A stretch of 64,000 bases of DNA from Vigna angularis. Taxonomy: Eukaryota > Streptophyta > Magnoliopsida > Fabales > Fabaceae. The stretch covers positions 36,540,001-36,604,000 of the forward strand of contig NC_068975.1 of the NCBI RefSeq assembly GCF_016808095.1. Reading direction: 5' to 3'. The notes beneath the pieces were generated by a model, which saw nothing but the letters and a program-made list of their open reading frames with translations, was not told the DNA's origin and did no database searches. Shown piece by piece: positions 1-13,200 of this stretch. Every line of letters starts with the position of its first letter. Within the stretch, counting starts at the first letter, position 1. Made by a program: the position numbers and the translations under genes.

Positions 1-2
1 AG

Positions 3-1496
3 AATCATATGGGACTTTTGATCTTTAAATCAGAACTTGTTGAGGCTTACTCCAAATCATTCAGTGCAGACTCTGAGAAAGCAACATTTGGTGTCAAAGG
101 GAATGAAAATAGGATTCTAATTTCTACAGAGCAATTGAAACTGGAAGAAAATTCTCCGAAAAGTATGGCACTACAACCTTCTCGGCTGGTGGAAGAGCTT
201 GAACAATACAAGAAAAAGCTTGAGGAATCATCTGAGGGTGAGCTCGTGTTGTTAGAGCAACTAATGCAGATGGAATATACACTACATTATGAAAGAAGTG
301 CTGCTTTTGAGGCTCTGGAAAAGCTGGAACTTGAAATAACCTGTAAAAATGATGAAATATCTCGATTAGATTATGAGGTACAGGATAGGGAGTCTGCGAC
401 TGCAACCCTTAAAGTTTCCTATGAAGAAATTCAGGGAACTATTAAAGAGATGGAAATTTCCCTGGAATCAAAAATGGAGAATGAACAAGCCCTTAAGCAG
501 GCCAATGAAAACCTTCTCTGTATTGTCAAGGATCAGGAGAGAAAAACTGAAGACCTTCTACTGCAGATTGGTTTATTGGAAAGTTGCAATGCAATGAAAA
601 CGAAGGAAGTGGAAAGTTGCAATACAGAGAAAATGAAGGAAGTGGAAAGATGCAATCAGGAGAAAAAGGGTCTTATCCAAATTGTAGAGGATAAGGAATG
701 TTGCATAAAGGATCTACAGAAAGAAATAGACGTCGCCTACTTGAAACAAGAATCCACGGAAAACAGATTAAAAGTTGCAATTCATGCACAGCTGGAAGCA
801 GAGCAAACCCTCAAACAGGAAAAAGAGATTTTTTTGAAGATTAAAGACGAGAAGGAACGAACTATAGAGCACTTTCAGGAGCTAGCTACGACATCAGAGC
901 AAGATTTGTTAGATGCGCTCTCTTTTTCGTTCTCAAAACAAGTGGAAAACTGGGTTGAGGTCAGTTTGCTCAGGGATGCCTTAAAAAATGCAGAATATCT
1001 GGCAATGTTAGAAATTGAAGAAAAGAACATCCGAATAGTGAAATTAGAAGAAGCATTTTTCCATTTAAAACAAGAAGCTGAGCAGCTTCGAGCATTAATG
1101 GATGCCAGGAAGTTTGAAAATGAAAAGTTGATGGATAAACAGCAGACCATGGAATGCGTAATAGCAGAGCTCAAGCTTGAGAACGGAAATTTGCTCCAAG
1201 AGATCATGAACTTATCAACAAATAGGGAAGATATGTTGGCACATTTTGAAGACATCTTTGGCAAAATTGGTGAGTTTTCTTGTCGGGATGCGCAATTAGT
1301 GGAGATGCTGGGCAATTTGTTGAATACTTCTGAAGGTGAAAATGAAACAGCAATGGGTTCAGTAGTTTGTGATAAGTCACACGAGTCTGCTAGAGATGGT
1401 ACCAATGGTCTTCATATTACTCCCACAACCAAAAAACCTGAAGAAATTTTTGATGGACGATCGCCATTGAGAGAGGTTAATAGCCTGAATATGTAG
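3..1496 (+). CDS. Long coiled-coil protein, C-terminal part (At4g38062-like)
   Basis: The reading frame is open from the left edge of the window to a TAG at 1494-1496, so this is the 3' part of a longer gene. The first in-frame ATG visible (9-11) is probably not the real start. The window opens with AG, so an exon could begin at base 3, but this cannot be decided. About 495 residues are visible, almost all charged heptad-like sequence rich in Glu, Lys, Leu and Gln, as expected for an extended coiled coil. No enzymatic motif or membrane segment is seen. The tail ends with SPLREVNSLNM. From memory it resembles the plant family of uncharacterised coiled-coil proteins represented by At4g38062, a moderate-confidence match. 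A 33-nt tandem repeat lies inside (579-677). No function is claimed beyond a structural or scaffold-type protein. Confidence 0.8.
   Translation, partial: NHMGLLIFKSELVEAYSKSFSADSEKATFGVKGNENRILISTEQLKLEENSPKSMALQPSRLVEELEQYKKKLEESSEGELVLLEQLMQMEYTLHYERSAAFEALEKLELEITCKNDEISRLDYEVQDRESATATLKVSYEEIQGTIKEMEISLESKMENEQALKQANENLLCIVKDQERKTEDLLLQIGLLESCNAMKTKEVESCNTEKMKEVERCNQEKKGLIQIVEDKECCIKDLQKEIDVAYLKQESTENRLKVAIHAQLEAEQTLKQEKEIFLKIKDEKERTIEHFQELATTSEQDLLDALSFSFSKQVENWVEVSLLRDALKNAEYLAMLEIEEKNIRIVKLEEAFFHLKQEAEQLRALMDARKFENEKLMDKQQTMECVIAELKLENGNLLQEIMNLSTNREDMLAHFEDIFGKIGEFSCRDAQLVEMLGNLLNTSEGENETAMGSVVCDKSHESARDGTNGLHITPTTKKPEEIFDGRSPLREVNSLNM
579..677 (+). repeat. In-frame 33-bp tandem repeat inside the coiled-coil gene
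   Basis: Three units of 33 bp (579-611, 612-644, 645-677) encode 11-residue repeats beginning ESCN, ESCN and ERCN, the first two ending in KEV. The third unit is diverged. The repeat keeps the reading frame and lengthens the coil by three heptad-like turns, so it looks like a recent in-frame expansion. Confidence 0.8.
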
Positions 1497-2962
1497 ACCA
1501 GAAGAAGATTCTGTGATCTTGCTGACAAAAAAGACAAAAAGGTATTCAATTTCAGAAATATTTTCCTCTTCGCATTGGCATGTTTAGTTCTTTATGACAT
1601 TAAATGCACATGCATGCAAATTGCCCCCCCCAAACTATCTATAGAGAAGATGTAAGATAAGTTGAAAATGGTGGCAATTTGGCTGCAGGCATTTTGAGCA
1701 GGATTAACTATATTTGCCATGTGAATTCTTGAGCCAGCAAAAAGTTCCCCATTATTGATCATGGAAAAAGTTGGTGCTATTTTGTTTAGTAAGTCCATAG
1801 CTAATAGCTAAAGAATGATATTTTAAGGTTTAATTACATTTTCAGTTTTCTTAGTTTTGGTTCAAGTTTTTGTTGTTAAATGAAAAAGTTAATTTACTCC
1901 TTTCGTCACTAGTTTTGCAGCTAAAACACCAAAACTTTTAATTTTTTATTGAAATAGTTGTGGGTTCTGTGATAAATTTAGAAGACGAAACAAGTTAAAG
2001 ATTTAGAAATTGGAAATGTAGTGAAAATTTGAAGAAAAATAAAGGATTTAAAGAGATCATGGTAAAATTTGATATTATAGTCAGTGAATTCGAAATTTCA
2101 AAACAATAAACGGCCAAGACGAATTCAATTAGCTTGAGAACCAAAGTTGCATGCCAAACAAACTATAAGGAATAGAAATGTAATGAAGGCATGTTCAATT
2201 GGGTGTTATTTTGTACTTCTCCATTGACAAATAATCTGAGAACTTCTGTGGAACGGTGCAGGTATTTGCCGTTTACCCGTTTCACTAGCAAGTATGGACT
2301 TCAAACATCTTACACATGGCATTAGCAGCATATATAGAGGAGCGGAAGATAAAACGCGACATCAGTCTGTATTCTGATGTTTTCAGAAAATTGCCACACG
2401 TTTCTTTATTAGAGGTTCGGAACAATTGAGTGGTCAGAAGAACTATTTAACAGTGTTGGCAATATTCATTCCAATTCTTTGGCCATACGGTCAAGACTAT
2501 TTAATTTATTGTATTCTTTGTTAAATTATGCGCAATTGCATTCACTGTTTTTATATGAATTTAATAGTACCAAACATGCGTAGTATTTAGTGCACAGAGT
2601 CTCTACTTTTTTAAATCCATGGCGAGAAGATAAGAAAGGCTAGAAAAGGCGAATTCTGCAAACTGGAATTTCATCTAACCAAGATTTCGGCTAAGTGGCT
2701 ACAATACATACTTACAAATTCATAATTCGTTTCTGAATGAAATCCACAGAATTCCCATTCAATACTATACAAAGCTGTTGAAAATACCAGGTTTTCCCAT
2801 GACATATACGAGTCTATGTCACTGATGCTAAGATCTGCATACAATTTTCCAACTAAAAATCTCAGTTTGCTTCATTTTATTTGAAGGGCAACTATTGGTA
2901 CAAAATAGTGTGCTGTTCTGAGTAAAAATCCTGAGAGAGAAAACTCAATGGGATGTAAAAAA
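1497..2962. other. 3' flank between the convergent coiled-coil and MDP-1 genes
   Basis: No coding region is supported here. The start is 3' UTR of the plus-strand gene. A candidate 3' UTR intron has a donor-like site near 1541 and an acceptor-like CAG near 2262, which is inference only. 2600-2960 would be the 3' UTR of the minus-strand MDP-1 gene. A C7 run lies near 1623. Confidence 0.5.
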
Positions 2963-3801
2963 TCATGCAGCAGGGTTGGAAGTATCTGGCTTGTTAGAGT
3001 ACTTGGAAAGCCATTTCTGCTTGTTCTTCTGTGAAGCGTTCCAGTTTCGAGAGAATTGAATAAGACCTTCCCTTAACGACCCAAGATTTACCCCATCTCC
3101 AACCAAAATGCTAGTCACTCCCATTTTAGAGACCTAAGGCAATAATATACGATGATGAGATGATGATGACGACGACGAAATGAATTTAAAAGAAAACGGG
3201 AGAGTTTATATTAATACCGATTGGATGTTCCTATTCTCATCATCGAAAAAGAGCATGGAGTTGAAGGGGAGAGCGGTCCTCGAATGAATCCTCTGAAAAT
3301 GATCTGTTTTATGTGTCCAACTGGAATATATTTCCTGAACAAACCAAAGTTCACAAGAGAAATAAAACCCTAATGCATGCGGCGTTAAATTTCAATTGAA
3401 AAAGCAAGATAAGCACAAGAATTCACCTGTGCGACGAAGAGTGAGGAGAGGCCCAATTTGTTGAGGAAAGCTGTTGCTATGTCAGCGGTTGGTGAGCGAG
3501 AGGCGATTGCAACGTCGATGCCTTTCTCTTTGAGCGCTAACAATATGCCTTTGGCGTGAGGATAGACAGAGGGCATTTCACGCTTCGATCGACACTCACT
3601 GAATTTTCAACAAGATTGATTTCATATATTAGAGAGTAAAAATGAAATTAGGTTAAGGAAAAGAGGGTAGGAACTAGGAATGAACCAGTAGAAAGGCCAG
3701 AGAGTGTAATCGAGATCGAAAACCACGAGCTTTGGCAGAACCTCAAAGGCTTCGATTATCTGCAGCGCCTCACCCTTCACCTTCTCCGTGTTCTCCTCCA
3801 T
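2963..3801 (-). CDS. MDP1: Magnesium-dependent phosphatase 1 (HAD superfamily)
   Basis: Four exons read on the minus strand: 3801-3686, 3598-3427, 3334-3218 and 3133-2963. All have GT-AG introns and consistent phases, giving 191 residues, close to the usual plant MDP-1 length of about 190. The HAD motif I DLDYTLW is at residues 29-35, with Asp29 as the expected nucleophile, Asp31 as the acid/base and Thr33. It is followed by the family-typical CECRSKREMPSVYPHA stretch. Motif II Ser lies in IASRSP and the Mg-binding acidic motif is MLFFDDE. In this family the enzyme is a small soluble Mg-dependent phosphatase acting on phosphotyrosine or on sugar and glycated-amine phosphates. The exact plant substrate is not shown by sequence. 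The gene lies about 630 bp downstream of the SUMO protease gene in the same orientation. The ATG at 3799-3801 is the only suitable start upstream of motif I. Confidence 0.92.
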
Positions 3802-4434
3802 CTCTCTCTCTGCGTGGACGGATGAAGGATTATGCGAAAATCAAACTAGATTAATTTTTATCAAGACTATTATTATATTGATCCAACTTAAATATTAAAT
3901 CACCGTATTTAATAGTTAAAATCAATTTCAGTTATCTGATTTAAATTTGAAAATCAAGGTCTCAATTTATTAAATATAAATTATTTTCTAAATTTAGTAA
4001 AAATGATTTGTTCACTTTATATAAATAATTTATTAAAAATATTCCATTTTGCGAATTTTAATAACTAGCAATATTTTAATAATTTTAAATTATAAAATAA
4101 AGTGTAAATAAAACGATGAAATAAATTCAAAAACTACAGCGATACGTTAAAGCAATGTGGGAAACATTTAAAAAGTAGAAGAATATCTATGAACTGTTTT
4201 AAGATCCCTTAAAACATTTAGTATACTTTACAAAAGGACCAACTTTGAGTATCTTTGTCTAAATTAAAACAGTCCCACCAAAATTATGACAAAAAAATGG
4301 TGTTGAGCATTTTTATAGTGTAAGGGTGAGGCGAAAGTATTTTGCAGATTACTTCACCGTTTGGGGACCAGCGTAGTTCTTGTAATCTATTTCTCTCTTA
4401 CGTCATTTCAAATATTTAATATTGTTTAATGTGG
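3802..4434. other. Intergenic: MDP-1 promoter side and SUMO-protease 3' UTR
   Basis: AT-rich DNA with no open frame of note. The part next to 3801 should hold the MDP-1 promoter and the part next to 4435 the 3' UTR of the SUMO protease gene, both on the minus strand. A CT-rich stretch at 3800-3812 lies in the presumed MDP-1 leader. Nothing else is recognised. Confidence 0.5.
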
Positions 4435-7400
4435 CTATAACACACAAGCTCCTTTTAGCATGCTTCTGGTGAGCATGCGCCTTGGAGCACCATCTTGGTT
4501 CATAAGCTTTGGCCTTTTGGCATCTGGTTCATATTCACGGAATGAGGAAGGAGACTCAACAATACTTATATCAGCATCATGCCCATCGTCTGCCCCCGGA
4601 GAATCCGGAACAACGTATGCATTCATAGGATTTGGCCTTTTGGCATCTTCTCTATCAGATTGAAATGTCACTGCCTTTTCCTTGTTAACTATCGTATCCT
4701 CTTCAAGACTCCTCTTCTGAGTAAAATCAAGTATTTGATGGGTTGTTAATGAATTCATATATTCAAGGAATGAGGAGTGACTTAAGAAACTCACATCAGC
4801 ATCATTTGCCGCTGGAGAATCCGGAACAACATAGTCCGTAAGCTCCTCACCAGAGGTCGATGGATACTCAACTATTGTCTTGTCTTCAATTTTTGACTCG
4901 TCATTTTTCTTAAGAAGCTGGTCTTCATGAGTACTTGTATTCATTGGGAACGAGGATAATCTAGTACATGTTCTTGACAGAGAATGGTCATCAACAGCTT
5001 TCATAAAATTTACAGAAAGCCCATGCTCCGATGATTCTGATGCTCCGTGATCTTTTCTGACATATGATGTGGATGGAAAATCATATACCAATTGGGATTT
5101 CTCCCTCTCTACTGATACAGCAGTTTCCTCACTACATTCATCAATTTCCTGTATTATAGCATGAAAAGTGAAATACTTCAGTTGGTATAGCAACATTTTC
5201 ATATTCTAAGCAGATACTGGGTGGCCATTTTATTTCTGCACTTAACAAATTTAGATAATGAAAATGAAAAAAAAAAGAGGGGGCAGTTAAAAGCATATAA
5301 TAAACATAGAAAGTTAAAATCCGAATTATTCAATTCGTTTACTTTTAATGGTGACAAGAAGCCCCTCTTGTGATATGCCGACATCTGCAGACAATCAGAA
5401 CGTGAAATTACTCGCCAGTCCTTGGAAACAAGAGCAGGTCCTCCCATACACGGTGAAACTCTTCCGGGTGAAGCCGTTGGATACTGAATATCAGCAGTCT
5501 CTAGTTCAGTAGAGGAATTTAAAGGATCTTTTACACACCACAAATCTGAATAGCTGCAACCCGTAAGGGAATCTTCTTCCACTTTCGTCTGGACAACAAT
5601 GGCAGGGTCTTCAGAAGGAAGACCTTTGTCAAGGCAATCGGTAGGACGTGCTTGCAAAGAATTATTTTCAAATATATCATAAATTAGGTTCTGTATGTGA
5701 GATCGTTTCAGAGAAGCCTCTGGTGGAGGGAACCAATTACTGGTCAACTGGAAATTATGAGAAGAAATTTAACTGTGACTCAACTGCTGTATAACATGAA
5801 AAAGGAATCATGTGGTCATCCCACACAGACGATGAAGACGTTTTAATAAATGCAGGTGCCAATTAAAACAGATGCATGTAAGAATAATAGCAATTAAGAA
5901 ATACTATTCATCTAAATAACCAAATCAATATACTAATGTTTAAATTCACAACAACGAAACACACATTTGACACACCCAAGCACAAGCACCAAACAATCTG
6001 AAATTCAAGGTGTGATTTTAAAAGGAGAAAAATAGTTGCTGATAAAAAAAAAGAGAAAAATAGTGCATAAAGGTCTCATATATCCCTTAGTTCAGGTTCT
6101 CTGATGTCTTGTCAAATTCAGAAAAAGGCAGAGGAGCATAGCAGCCTGCATTTTGTGATATGAATTTCCCAAGGTTTTCTCATCTAACATAATACTTGAT
6201 GGAATCATCCAGAGCATCAACGGATTACATAATCATGAAAGCGAGATAAGACAGATAATGATGCTACTTGAAAGAAAGTCAAAGAAACATTATATCACTG
6301 AAAATGAAAAATGAGACTACATATCCTGTTCAAGTTTTAATGCCACGGGAAGACACTTACAAAGTCAGAGAACTTCGTAATCATAAAAGGGTTAAAGTTT
6401 ACAGGAGCTTCTTCCAGAAAACGTTCCACATAATGGAGCAAAAAGAGACCACAATCGTATAAATTATCCTGCTGAGGCAGCTGAAATAGAAAAGAAAGAC
6501 CAAACCAGTCTAGTAAAAGTTGCGCTGGATTACTTATAGGGAAGTTAATAATAGACTACCTCAAGTGAGATGAATCTCATATGAAGAAATTTGGAAGAAA
6601 CATCATCCACCACATTACCGTGCCTCTCTTTCCATTCTTCACAGAGGTAACTACCATTAAAAAATATATAAAACAAAGGACTGTCAGATTCTGCACAATG
6701 ACAGAAAACAGATTAATTCTACTTATTCAAGCTTGTAATTCATTGAATAGAGTTTCGTTTCTACTAAATTGTCAAAACAACTTTCTGTAGTAGCTATCTA
6801 AATTTCCGTGAGGAAATATATCTGTCAACAAAGCCTAGTTAAACCATTTAAGCACAAGGTTCAACCTCAAACAAAATATCAATACAAGTTTTAAGCTGTT
6901 TGCCACTTACAATAAAGCTTCACTCGCTAACAGTTAAATGACTTAGGTAGTTGTTTCATATGGACTCTAATGTCACATGAAGTTGAAAAAACAGTAACAG
7001 GATTGCCTGTTATTTTGCTGATAGTGTTGTTCTTGGCAGAAGTTTGGTGATTAGAGATTGACTATGGTGGGCAAAGTCACCATTCATTGCTACCTGTTTG
7101 GTAGGGTAAGGGTTAAAATGTGAGATTTCAGTGACAAGTGGTGATACATTCTAGTGATTGATGATAGTAACCAAAGTAACCATTCATTGTTAACTGTTGG
7201 CAAGAAGTGGCGTCAACAAGTCAACTGCTAGTAAAATAAAAAGGTGACTACTTTCGAATGATTAATATAGTAGCTCAAGTAACTGTTGGAAAACTACTGA
7301 CATATAAAGATAATAAACTCCTGCTGTCGGTATATTTTTCCCCTGGAGATCTTTCACAAATTTTTATTGTCACTTGATGTAATTTATTTTACACATACCA

Positions 7401-10201
7401 AGTATACATCCTATCTTTGCTTGTAATGTATCAAGGGCTTGCTTGATAAACATGATATAATAGGGTAAAAGAATATAATATGATAAGAATATGACGGGAT
7501 AATAATAGGATAATTTCCGTATATAGAAGATAAAAAACTAAATAGTATCAGGATATAACATAAATTATGTTTTAATTATACAAATTCATTTAAGATTTTA
7601 AGATGCAATAGTATCTTAAAAATTGTTATATTCTTATTATTTAATTTAATATTTTAATACATAATATAATTTAAATTTTTGTCACTATTATAAATATAAA
7701 TTCATATAAAAGATCTGTTAAATAAAAAATTATAATATATATTATAATATAAATTAATATCAATAACATTATACATATCTTATTTTGCTCATTAATTTTT
7801 CTTAAAATTATATAGTTTTTATAAAATTAATATTATGATGCAAATATTTTTCTTTAAAAACGTATTTGAATAATTAAGAATTTTTTGTATAGTTTAATTA
7901 CCATTATAATTCAAATTTATGAGTGAATATTATAGATAGGAGAGTCGGGGGTGGGGAGAGAGCTTATCCTATCCTACTAAACCAAACTGAACTCCCCCTT
8001 TGGGCTAACTATACTCCCCTCTAGGACAAGAAATGAACTATAGTGATAGGGTACAATAAGTGAAGAGGTAACAAACATTAGATTACAGTAGAATAAGATA
8101 TTTATCATATCATCATGTTCATCAAACGGACCCTAAAAGAAATAAAAAGAAAGGCTACCACAAGTTGATACCAACGTATGAGTCACACTGAATCTATTCT
8201 ACATCAGTCTGGTTTCAGGAAGAAAAACAGAATCTATAGCACACCAGTTATATAAGTGGGGGCAATTCCATTAATCTATACCATGCTACTTTCTTTTAGG
8301 TCAAATTACAAAATAAGTATTCAGGCAACTTCATAACCTTCCAGTCATCAAAACAAAATATTAATTTTTGTATGGAATGAAATTTTGAGAAGAGGGTAAT
8401 ATTTATTGGACCTCCAAATTGACATTGAGTAGAAAATAGGTTATATCCTATCTCCACCAGCTATCAGGAACCTACCTTTGAAAAATATTCTTCAGACCTT
8501 TATGGGTTCCTTGTAGGGAATCCATGTGCAAGATGCAAGGTATTTTGGAAGATTCGTTCATTTCTTCATCTACAATACAATCAAATAAATACAATAGTAA
8601 AATTGTGCGAATAACAATAGAAGAATAACTGAAAGGGAAGATCTTGCCTTGGTAGCATGTCACTTCACCAGGATGACAAATGGCAATCAAACTCCAGTGA
8701 AGACTGGCATCAAGAAACATTAATGATTCTCAAGATGTAAAAATTTGTATCAGCAAGCAAGATGTTGTCTTGGACTCTTACCTATAGTTTATGGGAATCA
8801 AGATATAATCCTTTTCAAAAAGGTTCACTTTCCTTGTCCATTTGCGTACACGCTGAAATGCTGCTCTACCATCACAAGCACTTGCTGGATCTTTGTCTAA
8901 ATCAGCCAGCTTGCGAAAGAAGAAGCTATTGAAAAAGTGAAACCGGTCCTGTTCATCAGTAGGGAGTTTATTTTTCAAATACCTATACATAAGCCAAATT
9001 TAGCAAATGTCAGTTCATATGCAGAGGAAAGTCTCAAACCTAGGGAGTGCTTGTTTGGATAGATTGTTTTTGGCAATCATCTTTTTTTCACAAGATCTCA
9101 GAGAAGTTGGCAAATTTTTCAATCAACATAAAAATGAAGTTACAAGTATTAGTGATGAAAGTAATAAAGATCACATGTACATTTGTGTACGAGAGAAAGG
9201 TAGGCGAACACCACTTTGTGACTAATATAAGTCAATTATAGCAACATTCTTGAATCCATCAAAAAGTTTAATTTTCCACCACCATGCTTACTTGATATAA
9301 AAGTCAATGATGGTATCATTAATGAATGTCTGCGGCTGTAAAAGCTCAACATCTCTCTTACTAATAGAAACAGCATCAGGCTCCCCCTTTGGATAAATAA
9401 CTTCATCAAAAGCCTCATCAAAACTGCATAAAATAATATCACAAAAACAAACAATAACTAAGATAAAACAAATATTTACTAAATAAATGGAGTGGCAAGC
9501 AAAAACTAGCTAAGGGCAGGAACACAACCTACAATTATTGGTTTACTTAAGAATAAAACATCACAAAAGTTCAAGCTATCAAATGCTAGCTCCATAAATT
9601 TGTTTGGTTAAACAAAACACAACTTTTTTTTTTCACTTTCAGCGTGGATCATGTGCTTGCCCCCGTGGATCAGTAGTGCTAGCCCCCCACCCCCAGAGCT
9701 GAAATTTAATATAATTGGGATGATGAGCATGGAAAAATCCAATATAATTGGGATCAATAGGGTAGATTCAACTTTTGAATGCTTTACTGAAGAGGTACAA
9801 ATACTGTGTCAAGAACCAACTATCAACAGCATAACAAATTAGGTGCATTCTCATGAATTTCGTTCGTCATTCTCTATAACCCTAAAAGTACAAAAAATAT
9901 ATAAAACAGAAAAATAAACAATTTACTTTTGATAGCTAGGAGCTCAAGAAATGATGGTACATAATCATAGTAAGTAACAGAGACAACTGGTGAATTACTG
10001 TAATGAAGAATCAAATTCTAAATTTTATTGATATAACACTGAATGTGACATGGATCATATTTCTAAAAACTTTTAACAGAAGCAAATAAGATGGACTTAC
10101 TTGGGGAAATAGCGGTTCTGAGAGAAAAAGTAGTGCTGCCCCAATGCAGAAATACTTCCACTGTTATCAACATCAATGCTGCATGGGGTGGGGGTGGGGG
10201 T

Positions 10202-10238
<37 letters not shown>

Positions 10239-13200
10239 ATAATAAGTAAGACTAATTAACACCTTCCAATATTGAGCAACATACTTTTCAACAGTCAAGT
10301 AACAGAATTTTGACCAGTTAGGCAACAAACTTTTGTACAGTCAAGTACTAAGCACCCAAAAAACACCAACAATTCACAAAATAACAGTATAGAAAAACAT
10401 CATAAACGAAACCAATCTCACCACAACACCAAAAACTGAAAACTAAATAAGATTAGATACTTGGTCCGTGTATAGGCAGTTGTATGTCACTCCCTAAATT
10501 GGTGCCGCGTGAAGTGGGATCAGTTATTGTAATGGTATGATCATGGGTTAAGCAACTGCTCAAGTGGTGCGAGATAAGGGGGAGTTGATGTTAATATATA
10601 GAGGATACCTTGCAATTCCCAGGGGGATAAGATACTTGCTCTAAAGATTGTAAGGCAGGGAGAGAGTAGACTTGAGTGTTTCTGCTAGCCTCATTAGCTT
10701 AAGCAGGAACAGTACTAAAACATAATACCAATTAAGACATATATGATCTCTATCTAAGTAAAACAAAAACACCCCCATAAGATATATATCATTAACTGAG
10801 GCAAAGAGTATGTAGATACACCTTCAGACTCACCATTTTCTATGATCAGTGATGATAAGAGAATTTGTAATGCTTTCTTTGATCCATAAAAATCTAATTC
10901 AAGTATCGCAATTACACAATATATATTTTATACTCCACAAAATTGCAAATAACATTCTTACTTAAAATGTGTACTCCATATATCTGTGTATCTGGTGTCC
11001 AATAGTTTGATTGCTTCTTCTGCCTTGTACCAAAAGGAATCATAGACTGCAAACTTTAACAGCTTAAAATCTGCATAAACTTTTAAGCAATGCCGAAATA
11101 TTATAACAAGATTATCACAAAGCCCTCCCCTCAAAAAATGAAGCAATGAAAATTGCAACTCAGCAAATAGTATGAAATCTGACTAAATTATTCCTGAATA
11201 GAAAAGGTATTTATTGTAATGAAATATCAAATCAAGTAAAATAAATTAGAGGAATACCATCATATCCATATATTCACCATTACAGTTGCAATTAATTAAG
11301 GATTTCCAATTTTAAAAATAAGGAGAGAACAAACATCCTCCGCATTGATCATAAAAAAGAATAATAACATAATTCTTGAAAGTAGTCACACCTGGATTTT
11401 GATTTCTATTTCCATCTTCACTATAATCTTTTGATTTGAGAAGAAGGTTGATCAAGGCTGTTTCAATCTAATGATAGAAGAAAATCGAATTTATTTGTAA
11501 GAGAGACAACAGATTAATAAAAGATGGGGGAGGGGGGGGGGGGACTTACATTTTCAAACCAACATGATTCAATTTTTATGATATCTTCAGTCGGCCACTC
11601 AATTTTAAGAGTTTCCCTAGTTCCATTACTTGTTGAGCCTTCAAGTTTCAAGGAGTTGCATGAGAATGTTAACTTGGACCTAGTGGAATACAAATCCTCG
11701 AATTGAATAAAATCAGGGATGACATCAACCACCTTTTCTTCGACATTCTGCACATGAAAAAACCAGTTCGCTTTATCCGGAATATCTATCCAACCAACAT
11801 TAAAAGTACTAAGTACATACATACATTTGATGTATCAAAGAACTAGATCCAGCATAAAAAATCATTTTAAGGCAAATATTATTAAATAAAAATAAATCCA
11901 ACGAAAGACCAGCAATTAAATGTATGTACAACAATCAGGGTTGTAGGAACTGTATTTTAAGATTGAGTTGGCCATATCAGAACACACAAGCAGACTAAAT
12001 GAATTGCAAGGAGAATATCAAATGACAAGTTCAGTTCCTTTGAAAAATGAAAACTACAAGTTTAGGTCATTGGGTTATATTTGAATGCTGAAGATTAAAA
12101 GATGAATGCATGAGTTTTTTAAGTCATCATGTGAGCAATAACTTTTGATCTTGATCAATATATGTATGAGCATATGGAGTCCAGATTTATAGTTCTCATA
12201 GATCAAAACACTTCTTAAATCAAGGTACATTGCCTCGGTTGTCTTCTACATGCAACAATTCACCATCCAGAAACATTTACACTGATTGCCTTCTTTGTCG
12301 CATCAGAGTGCTCGGTGTCCATTCCCTTTGTCCAAGTGTCGACAACAAGACAATTATCCACCGTAGGATAATTGTAGCATGTGCCTTCACCTTAAGGAAA
12401 ATTTAATCTTAGCTATTACTTGTTAATCCAAAGGCTATTATTTATTAATAGTTATCCATTCTCATTTTAGGAAATTTCCCATTTGAAGCTCAACTTAACC
12501 TACTGGACACAGAAATAGTCTTTTAAATGCCAAAATCAGATTTCTTGCCCCCTAAAGCAAAAGGGATAAGAGAATATATAACAAATTTCATTCTTTTCCA
12601 TAATGAAAACAAAGTTTTGACATATAATTTCCACAGATTACAACGATCAGTTAAAACAAAGAGAAATTAATTATAGAAACATGACAAGAACACTTACAAT
12701 TACAAATGCAGCCGAATCGTCATGCTCCACTAGCTGGTCTCCGAAGTCAACTAGAGTATAAAAAAAGAAAACCAAAACCAACAATAAACATAGGAAGCAT
12801 CAGTACTGATAAGCAAAACATTAATACCTCAAATATCATAAAAAAAGTCTTAAAGCGGGGAAAAAAATACCTTCATCTTCAGGTGGATTTGAAGACGAAG
12901 TAGAAGAATAACTCATTTGACTAGCGTCGTCGTCGTCGTCATCTGAAGCCACGCCAAGTGACCGGTTCTGAAACAACATTAAATTAAGGTCGCCAAAATG
13001 AACCAAGAGTTTCTTTCGCCCCAAGCATGTTAGCATGACTTGCAAAAGGGCAAAAATAGAAGCAACGACTACCTACTTTCGAGTCAAAATCGCTTTCAAC
13101 AAAATCACTGCAGCCGGAAATCTCTTTATCAGCAGACAGTGGTAGCGGCGTGTCTATCAAAGACTGAGTATCAATTTTTTCTCGATCATAACCATCATCG

